Source: Pseudomonas sp. TH41
Lineage (GTDB): Bacteria > Pseudomonadota > Gammaproteobacteria > Pseudomonadales > Pseudomonadaceae
Length of the DNA stretch: 64,000 bases
Direction of reading: 5' to 3'
Assembly: GCF_016650695.1 (NCBI RefSeq)
Contig: NZ_JAEKFH010000007.1
Span: 248,001-312,000, forward strand
In this document: positions 15,499 to 23,484 of the stretch, piece after piece
Layout: every line of letters begins with the position of its first letter
Numbering within the stretch: position 1 is the first letter of the stretch
Notes under the pieces: generated by a model
Told to the model about the DNA's origin: nothing
Database searches by the model: none
What the model saw: the letters and a program-made list of their open reading frames with translations, nothing else
Position numbers and translations under genes: made by a program

Positions 15499-17004
15499 AT
15501 GACCGACACTCAGAATAAGAACTACATCATTGCCCTCGATCAGGGTACGACCAGCTCCCGCGCGATCATTTTCGACCGTGACGCGAACGTGGTCTGCACC
15601 GCCCAGCGCGAATTCGCCCAGCATTACCCGCAAGCCGGTTGGGTTGAACACGACCCGATGGAAATCTTTGCCACCCAAAGCGCCGTGATGGTCGAGGCCC
15701 TGGCTCAAGCCGGACTGCATCACGACCAGGTCGCAGCCATCGGCATCACCAACCAGCGCGAAACCACCGTGGTCTGGGACAAGACCACTGGCCGCCCGAT
15801 CTACAACGCGATTGTCTGGCAGTGCCGCCGCAGCACCGAAATCTGCCAGCAACTCAAGCGCGACGGTCACGAGCAATACATCAGCGACACCACGGGCCTG
15901 GTCACCGACCCGTACTTCTCCGGCACCAAACTCAAATGGATCCTCGACAACGTCGAAGGCAGCCGTGAACGTGCGCGCAAGGGTGAGCTGCTGTTCGGCA
16001 CCGTCGACAGCTGGCTGATCTGGAAATTTACCGGCGGCAAGGTGCACGTCACCGATTACACCAACGCCTCGCGCACCCTGCTCTTCAACATCCACACGCT
16101 CGAGTGGGACGCGAAGATGCTGCAGGTGCTGGATATCCCGCGCGAGATGCTCCCCGAGGTTAAATCCTCGTCCGAAATCTACGGTCACACTAAAAGCGGC
16201 ATTGCCATCGGCGGTATCGCCGGCGACCAGCAGGCCGCCCTGTTCGGCCAGATGTGCGTCGAGCCCGGCCAGGCGAAAAACACCTACGGCACCGGTTGCT
16301 TCCTGCTGATGAACACCGGCGACAAAGCCGTGAAGTCCAAGCACGGCATGCTCACCACCATCGCCTGTGGCCCGCGTGGCGAAGTGGCCTACGCCCTGGA
16401 AGGCGCCGTATTCAACGGCGGCTCCACGGTTCAGTGGCTGCGTGACGAACTGAAAATCATCAACGACGCCCACGACACCGAATACTTCGCCAACAAGGTC
16501 AAGGACAGCAACGGCGTGTACCTGGTCCCGGCCTTCACCGGTCTGGGCGCTCCGTACTGGGACCCGTATGCCCGTGGCGCGTTGTTCGGCCTGACTCGCG
16601 GCGTACGCGTGGATCACATCATTCGGGCAGCGCTTGAATCGATTGCCTACCAGACCCGCGATGTACTCGACGCCATGCAACAGGACTCCGGCGAACGCCT
16701 CAAGTCCCTGCGCGTGGACGGCGGCGCGGTAGCCAACAATTTCCTGATGCAGTTCCAGGCCGACATCCTCGGCACTCAGGTCGAGCGTCCGCACATGCGC
16801 GAAACCACGGCGCTGGGTGCGGCGTACCTGGCGGGCCTGGCCTGTGGCTTCTGGGGCAGCCTGGATGAGTTGCGCGGCAAGGCGGTCATCGAGCGCGAAT
16901 TCGAACCGACCCTGGATGAAACCGCGAAGGAAAAACTCTACGCCGGCTGGAAAAAAGCCGTCAGCCGCACCCGTGATTGGGAACCGCATGAAGGCGCTGA
17001 ATAA
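15499..17004 (+). CDS. glpK: Glycerol kinase
   Basis: A 501-residue cytoplasmic FGGY-family kinase that converts glycerol to sn-glycerol 3-phosphate and so traps it. The N-terminal ALDQGTTSSRAIIFD is the phosphate-binding segment. GYFSGTKLKWILDNV-like (here DPYFSGTKLKWILDN) is FGGY signature 1, and GGAVANNFLMQFQADILG is signature 2. Length equals the usual 500. AAGGCAATCGAC precedes the ATG. It lies between the facilitator and the repressor genes. Confidence 0.97.
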   Translation: MTDTQNKNYIIALDQGTTSSRAIIFDRDANVVCTAQREFAQHYPQAGWVEHDPMEIFATQSAVMVEALAQAGLHHDQVAAIGITNQRETTVVWDKTTGRPIYNAIVWQCRRSTEICQQLKRDGHEQYISDTTGLVTDPYFSGTKLKWILDNVEGSRERARKGELLFGTVDSWLIWKFTGGKVHVTDYTNASRTLLFNIHTLEWDAKMLQVLDIPREMLPEVKSSSEIYGHTKSGIAIGGIAGDQQAALFGQMCVEPGQAKNTYGTGCFLLMNTGDKAVKSKHGMLTTIACGPRGEVAYALEGAVFNGGSTVQWLRDELKIINDAHDTEYFANKVKDSNGVYLVPAFTGLGAPYWDPYARGALFGLTRGVRVDHIIRAALESIAYQTRDVLDAMQQDSGERLKSLRVDGGAVANNFLMQFQADILGTQVERPHMRETTALGAAYLAGLACGFWGSLDELRGKAVIEREFEPTLDETAKEKLYAGWKKAVSRTRDWEPHEGAE

Positions 17005-17099
17005 ACCAGCCTGAGTACTCGTATCTGTATGTAACTGGTAGGGAGCAGATTCCTGCGGCATCATGGGCAAATTTTGCACGGCAGCCCAAAGGAAGCCCC

Positions 17100-17855
17100 A
17101 TGAATCTGCCTCCCCGTCAGCAGCAAATCCTCGAGCTGGTCCGCGAACGCGGCTATGTCAGCATCGAGGAAATGGCTCAGCTGTTCGTCGTTACACCGCA
17201 GACCATCCGCCGCGATATCAATCAGCTCGCGGAAGCTAATTTATTGCGTCGCTACCACGGCGGCGCAGCCTACGACTCCAGTGTCGAAAACACCGCCTAC
17301 GCCATGCGCGCCGATCAGATGCGCGATGAAAAGCAGCGTATCGGCGAAGCCATTGCGGCACAGATTCCCGATCACGCCTCGTTGTTCATCAACATCGGTA
17401 CCACGACCGAATCGATTGCCCGGGCGCTGCTCAACCATAACCACCTGAAGATCATCACCAACAACTTGCACGTGGCCTCAATGCTCAGCGCCAAGGACGA
17501 CTTCGACGTTCTGCTGACCGGTGGCAATGTGCGGCGTGATGGCGGCGTGGTCGGTCAGGCCAGTGTCGACTTCATTAATCAGTTCAAGGTCGACTTCGCG
17601 CTGGTCGGCATCAGCGGCATCGATGAAGACGGCAGCCTGCTGGACTTCGATTATCAGGAAGTTCGGGTATCGCAGGCGATCATCGCCAACGCGAGACAGG
17701 TGATTCTGGCGGCGGACTCCAGCAAATTCGGGCGCAACGCCATGATTCGTTTGGGGCCGATCAGCCTGATCGATTGCCTGGTGACCGATCAGCAGCCGGT
17801 GCCGGCGCTGGCGCAATTGTTAAGTCAGCACAAGATTCGGTTGGAAGTGGTTTAA
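17100..17855 (+). CDS. glpR: Glycerol-3-phosphate regulon repressor, DeoR family
   Basis: A 251-residue repressor. The N-terminal DeoR helix-turn-helix covers residues 1-57 (PPRQQQILELVRERGYVSIEEMA, VTPQTIRRDINQLAE), and the C-terminal sugar-phosphate sensor has NIGTTTESIARALLNH, LTGGNVRRDGGVVG and ADSSKFGR. Glycerol 3-phosphate is the expected inducer. AGGAAG lies before the ATG. TTCG-N4-CGAA-type sites before glpF and similar half-sites before glpD are its probable targets. Confidence 0.95.
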   Translation: MNLPPRQQQILELVRERGYVSIEEMAQLFVVTPQTIRRDINQLAEANLLRRYHGGAAYDSSVENTAYAMRADQMRDEKQRIGEAIAAQIPDHASLFINIGTTTESIARALLNHNHLKIITNNLHVASMLSAKDDFDVLLTGGNVRRDGGVVGQASVDFINQFKVDFALVGISGIDEDGSLLDFDYQEVRVSQAIIANARQVILAADSSKFGRNAMIRLGPISLIDCLVTDQQPVPALAQLLSQHKIRLEVV

Positions 17856-17869
17856 GGCTTTCAGCCTCT

Positions 17870-17942
17870 AAAGATCGCAGCCTTCGGCAGCTCCTACAGG
17901 GTTTGATTACATCTGTAGGAGCTGCCGAAGGCTGCGATCTTT
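17870..17942. repeat. REP doublet (GGAGCTGCCGAAGGCTGCGATC type)
   Basis: Two 29-base arms, exact complements (17870-17898 and 17914-17942), enclose a 15-base loop. It sits between glpR and the glpD promoter region and may end glpFKR transcription. Confidence 0.9.
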
Positions 17943-17950
17943 TGCATTTA

Positions 17951-18063
17951 ATGTTCGAATATTTTCCTTTCACGGCCCTTCGATCAGTTTTTTCAATCGA
18001 AGTTGACTGGCTGCGCGCGTCTTTATGGGCTACCATTTTCGCAAATGAACATTAATGTTCGAA
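17951..18063 (+). promoter_or_regulatory. glpD upstream region with GlpR-like half-sites
   Basis: ATGTTCGAATAT (17951-17962) matches one half of the GlpR consensus (ATGTTCGWTA). At 18038-18063 a TTCG...CGAA frame contains the perfect palindrome GAACATTAATGTTC. Both lie in the 246-base gap before glpD. I infer GlpR control; a clear -35/-10 pair was not recognised. Confidence 0.4.
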
Positions 18064-18101
18064 ATCCAATACAGAAAATCAAAAAAGCCCGAGGCCAGCC
18101 G

Positions 18102-19640
18102 ATGCCCACTTCTACCTTGCCTACGCCCCCTCTCGCTGAGGTTTACGACATTGCCGTCATCGGTGGCGGGATCAATGGCGTAGGGATCGCAGCGGATGCC
18201 GCCGGTCGCGGCCTCTCGGTGTTCCTTTGCGAAAAGGATGACCTGGCCAGTCACACCTCGTCGGCCAGCAGCAAGCTGATCCACGGCGGCCTGCGCTACC
18301 TCGAACATTACGAATTCCGCCTCGTGCGAGAAGCGCTCGCCGAGCGTGAAGTGTTGCTGGCCAAGGCGCCGCACATCGTCAAGCAAATGCGCTTCGTGCT
18401 GCCGCACCGTCCGCACCTGCGTCCGGCGTGGATGATCCGCGCCGGCCTGTTCCTGTATGACAACCTTGGCAAACGGGAAAAGCTCGAAGGTTCAAAAAGC
18501 CTGAAGTTCGGCCCGGACAGCCCGCTGAAAAGCGAAATCACCAAAGGCTTCGAATACTCCGATTGCTGGGTCGACGATGCACGCCTGGTGGTGCTGAACG
18601 CCATGGCCGCCCGCGAAAAAGGCGCCCATGTCCACACCCAGACCCGTTGCGTCAACGCTCGTCGCACCAAAGGGTTCTGGCACCTGCACCTGGAACGTGC
18701 CGATGGCAGCCTGTTTTCAATCCGCGCCAAAGCACTGGTCAATGCGGCGGGGCCATGGGTCGCCAAGTTCATTCGTGACGACCTGAAAATGGAATCGCCC
18801 TATGGCATTCGCCTGATCCAGGGCAGTCATCTGATCGTGCCTAAACTGTACGAAGGCGAGCACGCGCACATTCTGCAAAACGAAGATCAGCGCATCGTGT
18901 TCACCATCCCGTACCTGAACCACTTCACCCTGATCGGCACCACCGACCGCGAATACACCGGTGACCCGGCTGCAGTTGCAATTACCGAAGGCGAGACCGA
19001 TTACCTGCTGAAGGTCGTCAACGCCCACTTCAAAAAGCAGATCAGCCGCGACGATATCCTGCACAGCTATTCCGGCGTTCGGCCGCTGTGCAACGACGAA
19101 TCCGACAACCCATCGGCCGTCACCCGCGACTACACCCTGGCGCTGTCGGGCACTGGCGAAGAAGCGCCGCTGCTGTCGGTGTTCGGTGGCAAGCTCACCA
19201 CCTACCGAAAACTGGCCGAGTCAGCCCTGGCGCAACTGGCGCCGTACTTCAAGCACATCCAGCCAAGCTGGACGGCCAGCGCTACGCTGCCGGGCGGCGA
19301 AGACATGACCACCCCGCAGGCGCTGAGCTCGTTGATCCGCGACCGATACGACTGGGTGCCGACGGAAATTTCGCGGCGCTGGGCCACCACGTATGGCAGC
19401 CGCACCTGGCGCATGCTTGAAGGCGTGCAAAACCTGAGCGACCTGGGCGAACACCTCGGCGGCGGACTCTACACCCGCGAAGTCGATTACCTGTGCCGCG
19501 AAGAGTGGGCGACCACAGCGCGCGACATTCTGTGGCGCCGCACCAAGCTCGGCTTGTTCACCACCCCGGCGGAACAGCAGACATTGGCGGACTACCTGGG
19601 CAAGCTCGAGCAGAATCGCAGCAAGATCGAAGCCGCCTGA
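18102..19640 (+). CDS. glpD: Aerobic glycerol-3-phosphate dehydrogenase
   Basis: A 512-residue membrane-associated FAD enzyme that oxidises glycerol 3-phosphate to dihydroxyacetone phosphate and passes electrons to quinone. The dinucleotide-binding loop VIGGGINGVGIAADAAGRG lies at residues 19-37; HTSSASSKLIHGGLRYLE, LIGTTDREYTGDP and FGGKLTTYRKLAE are GlpD signatures. The ATG at 18102 is preceded by GAGG and gives the usual length; the upstream frame runs through the operator. A terminator follows. Confidence 0.96.
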   Translation: MPTSTLPTPPLAEVYDIAVIGGGINGVGIAADAAGRGLSVFLCEKDDLASHTSSASSKLIHGGLRYLEHYEFRLVREALAEREVLLAKAPHIVKQMRFVLPHRPHLRPAWMIRAGLFLYDNLGKREKLEGSKSLKFGPDSPLKSEITKGFEYSDCWVDDARLVVLNAMAAREKGAHVHTQTRCVNARRTKGFWHLHLERADGSLFSIRAKALVNAAGPWVAKFIRDDLKMESPYGIRLIQGSHLIVPKLYEGEHAHILQNEDQRIVFTIPYLNHFTLIGTTDREYTGDPAAVAITEGETDYLLKVVNAHFKKQISRDDILHSYSGVRPLCNDESDNPSAVTRDYTLALSGTGEEAPLLSVFGGKLTTYRKLAESALAQLAPYFKHIQPSWTASATLPGGEDMTTPQALSSLIRDRYDWVPTEISRRWATTYGSRTWRMLEGVQNLSDLGEHLGGGLYTREVDYLCREEWATTARDILWRRTKLGLFTTPAEQQTLADYLGKLEQNRSKIEAA

Positions 19641-19659
19641 TCGGAAATCCGGTTAAAGC

Positions 19660-19693
19660 AAAGCCCCTGAATTTCATGATTCAGGGGCTTTTT
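19660..19693 (+). terminator. Rho-independent terminator of glpD
   Basis: GCAAAGCCCCTGA, a short loop, TCAGGGGCTTT and T5 lie about 20 bases after the glpD stop. Confidence 0.88.
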
Positions 19694-19716
19694 GCGTTCC
19701 GCCAGACACCACCAAT

Positions 19717-19807
19717 CCCCTGTGGGAGCGAGCCTGCTCGCGATGGTGTGTCAGCTGCATTGATGTCGACTGACACACCATCGCGAGCAGGCTCGCTCCC
19801 ACAGGGG
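19717..19807. repeat. REP doublet (GAGCGAGCCTGCTCGCGA type)
   Basis: Near-perfect arms of about 37 bases beginning cccctgtgggagcgagcctg. It is located between the glpD terminator and the AauR sites of aatJ. Confidence 0.9.
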
Positions 19808-19830
19808 ATAGGGGTGAGCCGTAGATTGCA

Positions 19831-19875
19831 TTCGGTTTTCCGAACGCGACCTGCCAGTCGATTCGGTTAACCGGA
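19831..19875 (+). promoter_or_regulatory. Two AauR-type upstream activating sites
   Basis: TTCGGTTTTCCGAA (19831-19844) is a perfect TTCGG-N4-CCGAA inverted repeat, and TTCGGTTAACCGGA (19862-19875) differs at one position. From memory of P. putida work this is the AauR binding motif. They lie about 80-120 bases upstream of the sigma-54 promoter, as enhancer sites should. Confidence 0.75.
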
Positions 19876-19921
19876 TTATTAAAGGCAAAAAATCGCATAA
19901 AAAATATTTAATTTCCTTATA

Positions 19922-19934
19922 AATCAATAGCTTA
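19922..19934 (+). promoter_or_regulatory. IHF site between enhancer and promoter
   Basis: AATCAATAGCTTA matches WATCAA-N4-TTR at every position. It is in an A/T-rich stretch between the AauR sites and the -24 element, where IHF bending brings the activator to sigma-54 polymerase. Confidence 0.65.
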
Positions 19935-19950
19935 ATCTACAGCGCCTGGC

Positions 19951-19967
19951 CTGGCACGAGTCATGCT
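19951..19967 (+). promoter_or_regulatory. Sigma-54 (-24/-12) promoter of aatJ
   Basis: CTGGCACGAGTCATGCT has the invariant GG (19953-19954) and GC (19965-19966) separated by 10 bases and close agreement with TGGCACG-N4-TTGCW. Confidence 0.85.
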
Positions 19968-20081
19968 CTACACTCTTGACGAATACCTGCCGTCCGCCCT
20001 TTCAGGGACCCGCCAGGCATTTGAAGCACAAAAGGGCCGATGAACTGGCTCCATAAAAAAAACAATGTCGAGGAAAATTTG

Positions 20082-20996
20082 ATGCGCATCGTTCCCCATA
20101 TCCTGGGCGCAGCCATTGCTGCCGCTCTGATCAGCACGCCAGTTTTCGCCGCCGAACTCACCGGCACTCTGAAAAAGATCAAAGAGTCCGGCGTTATCAC
20201 CCTCGGGCATCGTGACGCCTCTATTCCGTTTTCCTATATCGCGGACGCTTCCGGCAAACCGGTTGGCTACTCCCACGATATCCAGTTGAAAATCGTTGAA
20301 GCCATCAAGAAAGACCTGGACCTGCCGAACCTTCAGGTCAAATACAACCTGGTCACTTCGCAAACCCGTATCCCGCTGGTGCAGAACGGCACCGTGGACG
20401 TCGAGTGCGGCTCCACCACCAACAACGTAGAACGTCAGCAACAGGTTGACTTCTCCGTTGGCATCTTCGAAATCGGCACCCGCCTGCTGTCCAAGAAAGG
20501 TTCCGCGTACAAGGATTTCGACGACCTCAAAGGCAAGAACGTCGTGACCACCGCGGGTACCACGTCCGAGCGCATCCTCAAGTCGATGAACGCCGACAAG
20601 CAAATGGGCATGAACGTCATCTCCGCCAAAGACCACGGCGAATCCTTCCAGATGCTGGAATCGGGCCGTGCCGTTGCCTTCATGATGGACGACGCCTTGC
20701 TGGCCGGTGAAGCGGCCAAAGCCAAGAACGCCGCTGACTGGGCCGTGACCGGTACTCCACAGTCCTACGAAATCTACGGCTGCATGGTCCGCAAGGGCGA
20801 CGAGCCGTTCAAGAAGGCCGTGGATGACGCGATCGTTGCCACCTACAAGTCTGGCGAGATCAACAAGATCTACGAAAAATGGTTCATGCAGCCAATCCCG
20901 CCAAAAGGCCTGAACCTGAACTTCCCGATGAGCGAAGAGCTCAAAAAATTGATCGCCAATCCGACCGATAAAGCGGCTGACGACAAGAAATCCTGA
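20082..20996 (+). CDS. aatJ: Acidic amino-acid ABC transporter substrate-binding protein
   Basis: A 304-residue periplasmic binding protein for glutamate/aspartate (and probably glutamine/asparagine). A signal peptide covers about residues 1-23 (hydrophobic core GAAIAAALISTPVFA). The mature protein has the solute-binding fold: ESGVITLGHRDASIPFSY, the PVGYSHDIQLKI ligand strand, and GTVDVECGSTTNNVERQQQVDFS. ATG 20082 follows AGGAAAATTTG; the upstream in-frame ATG at 20040 would spoil the signal peptide. It is the first gene of aatJQMP behind a sigma-54 promoter. Confidence 0.94.
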   Translation: MRIVPHILGAAIAAALISTPVFAAELTGTLKKIKESGVITLGHRDASIPFSYIADASGKPVGYSHDIQLKIVEAIKKDLDLPNLQVKYNLVTSQTRIPLVQNGTVDVECGSTTNNVERQQQVDFSVGIFEIGTRLLSKKGSAYKDFDDLKGKNVVTTAGTTSERILKSMNADKQMGMNVISAKDHGESFQMLESGRAVAFMMDDALLAGEAAKAKNAADWAVTGTPQSYEIYGCMVRKGDEPFKKAVDDAIVATYKSGEINKIYEKWFMQPIPPKGLNLNFPMSEELKKLIANPTDKAADDKKS

Positions 20997-21013
20997 TTTC
21001 TGACTAACCTTAT

Positions 21014-21043
21014 CTCCTGACAGGGCCACGGCCCTTTCAGGAG
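21014..21043 (+). other. Hairpin between aatJ and aatQ
   Basis: CTCCTGA...TCAGGAG with an inner AGGGCC/GGCCCT stem lies 18 bases past the aatJ stop. There is no T-tract. Such hairpins often protect the binding-protein mRNA and partly stop read-through so that the binding protein is made in excess of the permease. Confidence 0.6.
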
Positions 21044-21187
21044 GTTGTCACTCCCTGCTGGTATTTTTGGAATCACTCGAACCGGTGGCTGTCGAGCCGT
21101 TCGTGTGTGCCTGATCGTCAAGATCAGGCGGGAAAGGATCTCCCCAGGCGGGCATTTGTACATCGATCGATCTGTGGGGAGACCCTA

Positions 21188-21934
21188 ATGAATTACAACT
21201 GGGACTGGGGCGTGTTCTTCAGGTCCACCGGCATAGGCAGCGAGACGTATCTCGACTGGTACATCGCCGGCTTGGGCTGGACCATCGCTATCGCCGTCGT
21301 GGCATGGATCATCGCCCTGCTGCTGGGCTCGATTCTGGGCGTCATGCGCACCGTGCCGAACCGCATCGTATCGGGCATCGCGACCTGCTACGTCGAACTC
21401 TTCCGTAACGTGCCGCTGCTGGTTCAGCTGTTCATCTGGTACTTTTTGGTGCCTGACCTGCTGCCGCAAAACCTTCAGGACTGGTACAAACAGGACCTGA
21501 ACCCGACCACCTCGGCTTATCTCAGCGTCGTCGTTTGCCTGGGCCTGTTTACTGCCGCCCGCGTTTGCGAACAAGTGCGCACTGGTATCCAGGCGCTGCC
21601 GCGTGGCCAGGAAGCCGCCGCGCGTGCCATGGGCTTCAAACTGCCGCAAATCTACTGGAACGTGCTGCTGCCCCAGGCGTACCGGATCATCATTCCGCCG
21701 CTGACTTCGGAATTCCTGAACGTGTTCAAGAACTCCTCCGTCGCCTCGCTGATCGGCCTGATGGAGCTGCTCGCGCAGACCAAACAGACTGCCGAGTTCT
21801 CCGCCAATCTATTCGAAGCCTTTACCTTGGCGACGCTGATTTACTTCACCCTGAACATGAGCCTGATGCTGCTGATGCGTGCGGTCGAGAAGAAAGTCGC
21901 CGTACCGGGCCTGATCTCCGTAGGGGGTAAATGA
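21188..21934 (+). CDS. aatQ: Acidic amino-acid ABC transporter permease
   Basis: A 248-residue inner-membrane permease of the His/Glu/Gln (HisMQ) class. It begins MNYNWDWGVFFR, has about five hydrophobic helices, and carries the EAA loop EAAARAMGFKLPQIYWNVLLPQAYR that contacts the ATPase. GGGGAGA precedes the ATG at 21188; the frame before it is the leader. It pairs with AatM as a heterodimer, and its TGA overlaps the aatM ATG by 4 bases. Confidence 0.93.
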   Translation: MNYNWDWGVFFRSTGIGSETYLDWYIAGLGWTIAIAVVAWIIALLLGSILGVMRTVPNRIVSGIATCYVELFRNVPLLVQLFIWYFLVPDLLPQNLQDWYKQDLNPTTSAYLSVVVCLGLFTAARVCEQVRTGIQALPRGQEAAARAMGFKLPQIYWNVLLPQAYRIIIPPLTSEFLNVFKNSSVASLIGLMELLAQTKQTAEFSANLFEAFTLATLIYFTLNMSLMLLMRAVEKKVAVPGLISVGGK

Positions 21935-22605
21935 TGGAATTCGACTTCTCGGGCATCATTCCGTCCCTGCCGGGTTTGTGGAACGGCATGGTCATGACCC
22001 TCAAACTGATGGCCATGGGCGTCGTCGGCGGGATCATCCTCGGCACGATCCTGGCCCTGATGCGCCTGTCCCACAGCAAGTGGCTGTCGAACCTTGCCGG
22101 CGCCTACGTCAACTACTTCCGTTCGATCCCGTTGCTGCTGGTCATCACCTGGTTTTACCTGGCGGTGCCGTTTGTACTGCGCTGGATCACCGGTGAAGAC
22201 ACCCCGATCGGCGCGTTCACCTCGTGCATCGTGGCCTTCATGATGTTCGAAGCGGCGTACTTCTGCGAAATCGTCCGCGCCGGCGTGCAGTCGATTCCCA
22301 AGGGCCAGATGGGCGCATCACAGGCCTTGGGCATGACGTATGGCCAGATGATGCGGTTGATCATCCTGCCGCAAGCGTTCCGCAAGATGACGCCACTGTT
22401 GCTGCAACAAAGCATCATTCTGTTCCAGGACACCTCGCTGGTTTACGCGGTCGGCCTGGTTGACTTCCTCAATGCCTCGCGTGCCAGTGGCGACATCATC
22501 GGCCGCTCCAATGAGTTCCTGATCATCGCAGGGCTCACGTACTTCATCATCAGCTTTGCCGCCTCGCAGCTGGTCAAGCGTCTGCAAAAAAGGTTTGCCG
22601 TATGA
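21931..22605 (+). CDS. aatM: Acidic amino-acid ABC transporter permease
   Basis: A 224-residue HisMQ-class permease with five predicted helices. The first segment is GLWNGMVMTLKLMAMGVVGGIILGTILALMR, and the EAA-type loop is QMGASQALGMTYGQMMRLIILPQAFR. Two adjacent ATG codons (21931, 21934) follow AGGGGGTAA. Coupled by ATGA overlaps to aatQ before it and aatP after it. Confidence 0.93.
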   Translation: MMEFDFSGIIPSLPGLWNGMVMTLKLMAMGVVGGIILGTILALMRLSHSKWLSNLAGAYVNYFRSIPLLLVITWFYLAVPFVLRWITGEDTPIGAFTSCIVAFMMFEAAYFCEIVRAGVQSIPKGQMGASQALGMTYGQMMRLIILPQAFRKMTPLLLQQSIILFQDTSLVYAVGLVDFLNASRASGDIIGRSNEFLIIAGLTYFIISFAASQLVKRLQKRFAV

Positions 22606-23336
22606 TCTCTATCAAGAACGTCAACAAGTGGTATGGGGACTTCCAGGTACTGACTGATTGCAGCACCGAGGTCAAAAAAGGCGAAGTGATCGTGGTGTGC
22701 GGGCCGTCAGGTTCCGGCAAATCCACGTTGATCAAATGCGTCAACGCCCTGGAACCGTTCCAGAAAGGCGACGTGGTGGTCGATGGCACGTCCATCGCCG
22801 ACCCGAAGACCAACCTGCCGAAACTGCGCTCGCGCGTTGGCATGGTGTTCCAGCACTTCGAACTGTTCCCGCACCTGACCATCACCGAAAACCTGACCAT
22901 CGCGCAGATTAAGGTGTTGGGCCGCAGCAAGGAAGAAGCGACCAAGAAAGGCCTGCAACTGCTTGAGCGCGTCGGCCTCTCTGCCCACGCCCACAAGCAC
23001 CCGGGCCAGCTCTCCGGTGGTCAGCAGCAGCGTGTGGCAATTGCCCGCGCGCTGGCGATGGACCCGATCGTCATGCTGTTCGACGAACCGACCTCGGCAC
23101 TCGATCCGGAGATGGTCAACGAAGTGCTCGACGTGATGGTGCAACTGGCCCACGAAGGCATGACCATGATGTGCGTGACCCACGAAATGGGCTTCGCCCG
23201 TAAAGTGGCGGATCGGGTGATTTTCATGGACCAGGGCAAGATCATCGAAGACTGCATGAAAGAGGAGTTCTTCGGCGACATCAACGCCCGCGCCGAACGC
23301 ACACAGCACTTCCTCGCCAAGATTTTGCAGCACTAA
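22602..23336 (+). CDS. aatP: Acidic amino-acid ABC transporter ATP-binding protein
   Basis: A 244-residue ATPase of the polar amino-acid importer class. Walker A GPSGSGKST, Q-loop VFQHFELFPHLT, signature LSGGQQQR, Walker B VMLFDEPTSALDPE and the switch His in CVTHEMGFAR are all intact. The length (about 244) and the GDINARAERTQHFLAKIL C-terminus fit GltL/GlnQ-like proteins. It is the last gene of the aat operon and is followed by a REP doublet. Confidence 0.95.
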   Translation: MISIKNVNKWYGDFQVLTDCSTEVKKGEVIVVCGPSGSGKSTLIKCVNALEPFQKGDVVVDGTSIADPKTNLPKLRSRVGMVFQHFELFPHLTITENLTIAQIKVLGRSKEEATKKGLQLLERVGLSAHAHKHPGQLSGGQQQRVAIARALAMDPIVMLFDEPTSALDPEMVNEVLDVMVQLAHEGMTMMCVTHEMGFARKVADRVIFMDQGKIIEDCMKEEFFGDINARAERTQHFLAKILQH

Positions 23337-23350
23337 AAGCTACACGGCCG

Positions 23351-23442
23351 CCCCTGTAGGAGCTGCCGCAGGCTGCGATCTTTTGACCTTGCCCTTAAAA
23401 ACAAGATCAAAAGATCGCAGCCTGCGGCAGCTCCTACAGGGG
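23351..23442. repeat. REP doublet (GGAGCTGCCGCAGGCTGCGATC type)
   Basis: Arms of about 37 bases (cccctgtaggagctgccgca and onwards) flank a short loop. It separates aatP from the aauS kinase gene. Confidence 0.9.
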
Positions 23443-23484
23443 AACCTCAAGGCTTGTAGTTGTGGTTGACCCAAGGCATCTGTG

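Noticed and set aside
14911..17079. A 722-codon minus-strand open frame
   Set aside because: It is antisense to glpF/glpK, a shadow produced by third-position GC bias; glpK is unmistakable on the plus strand.
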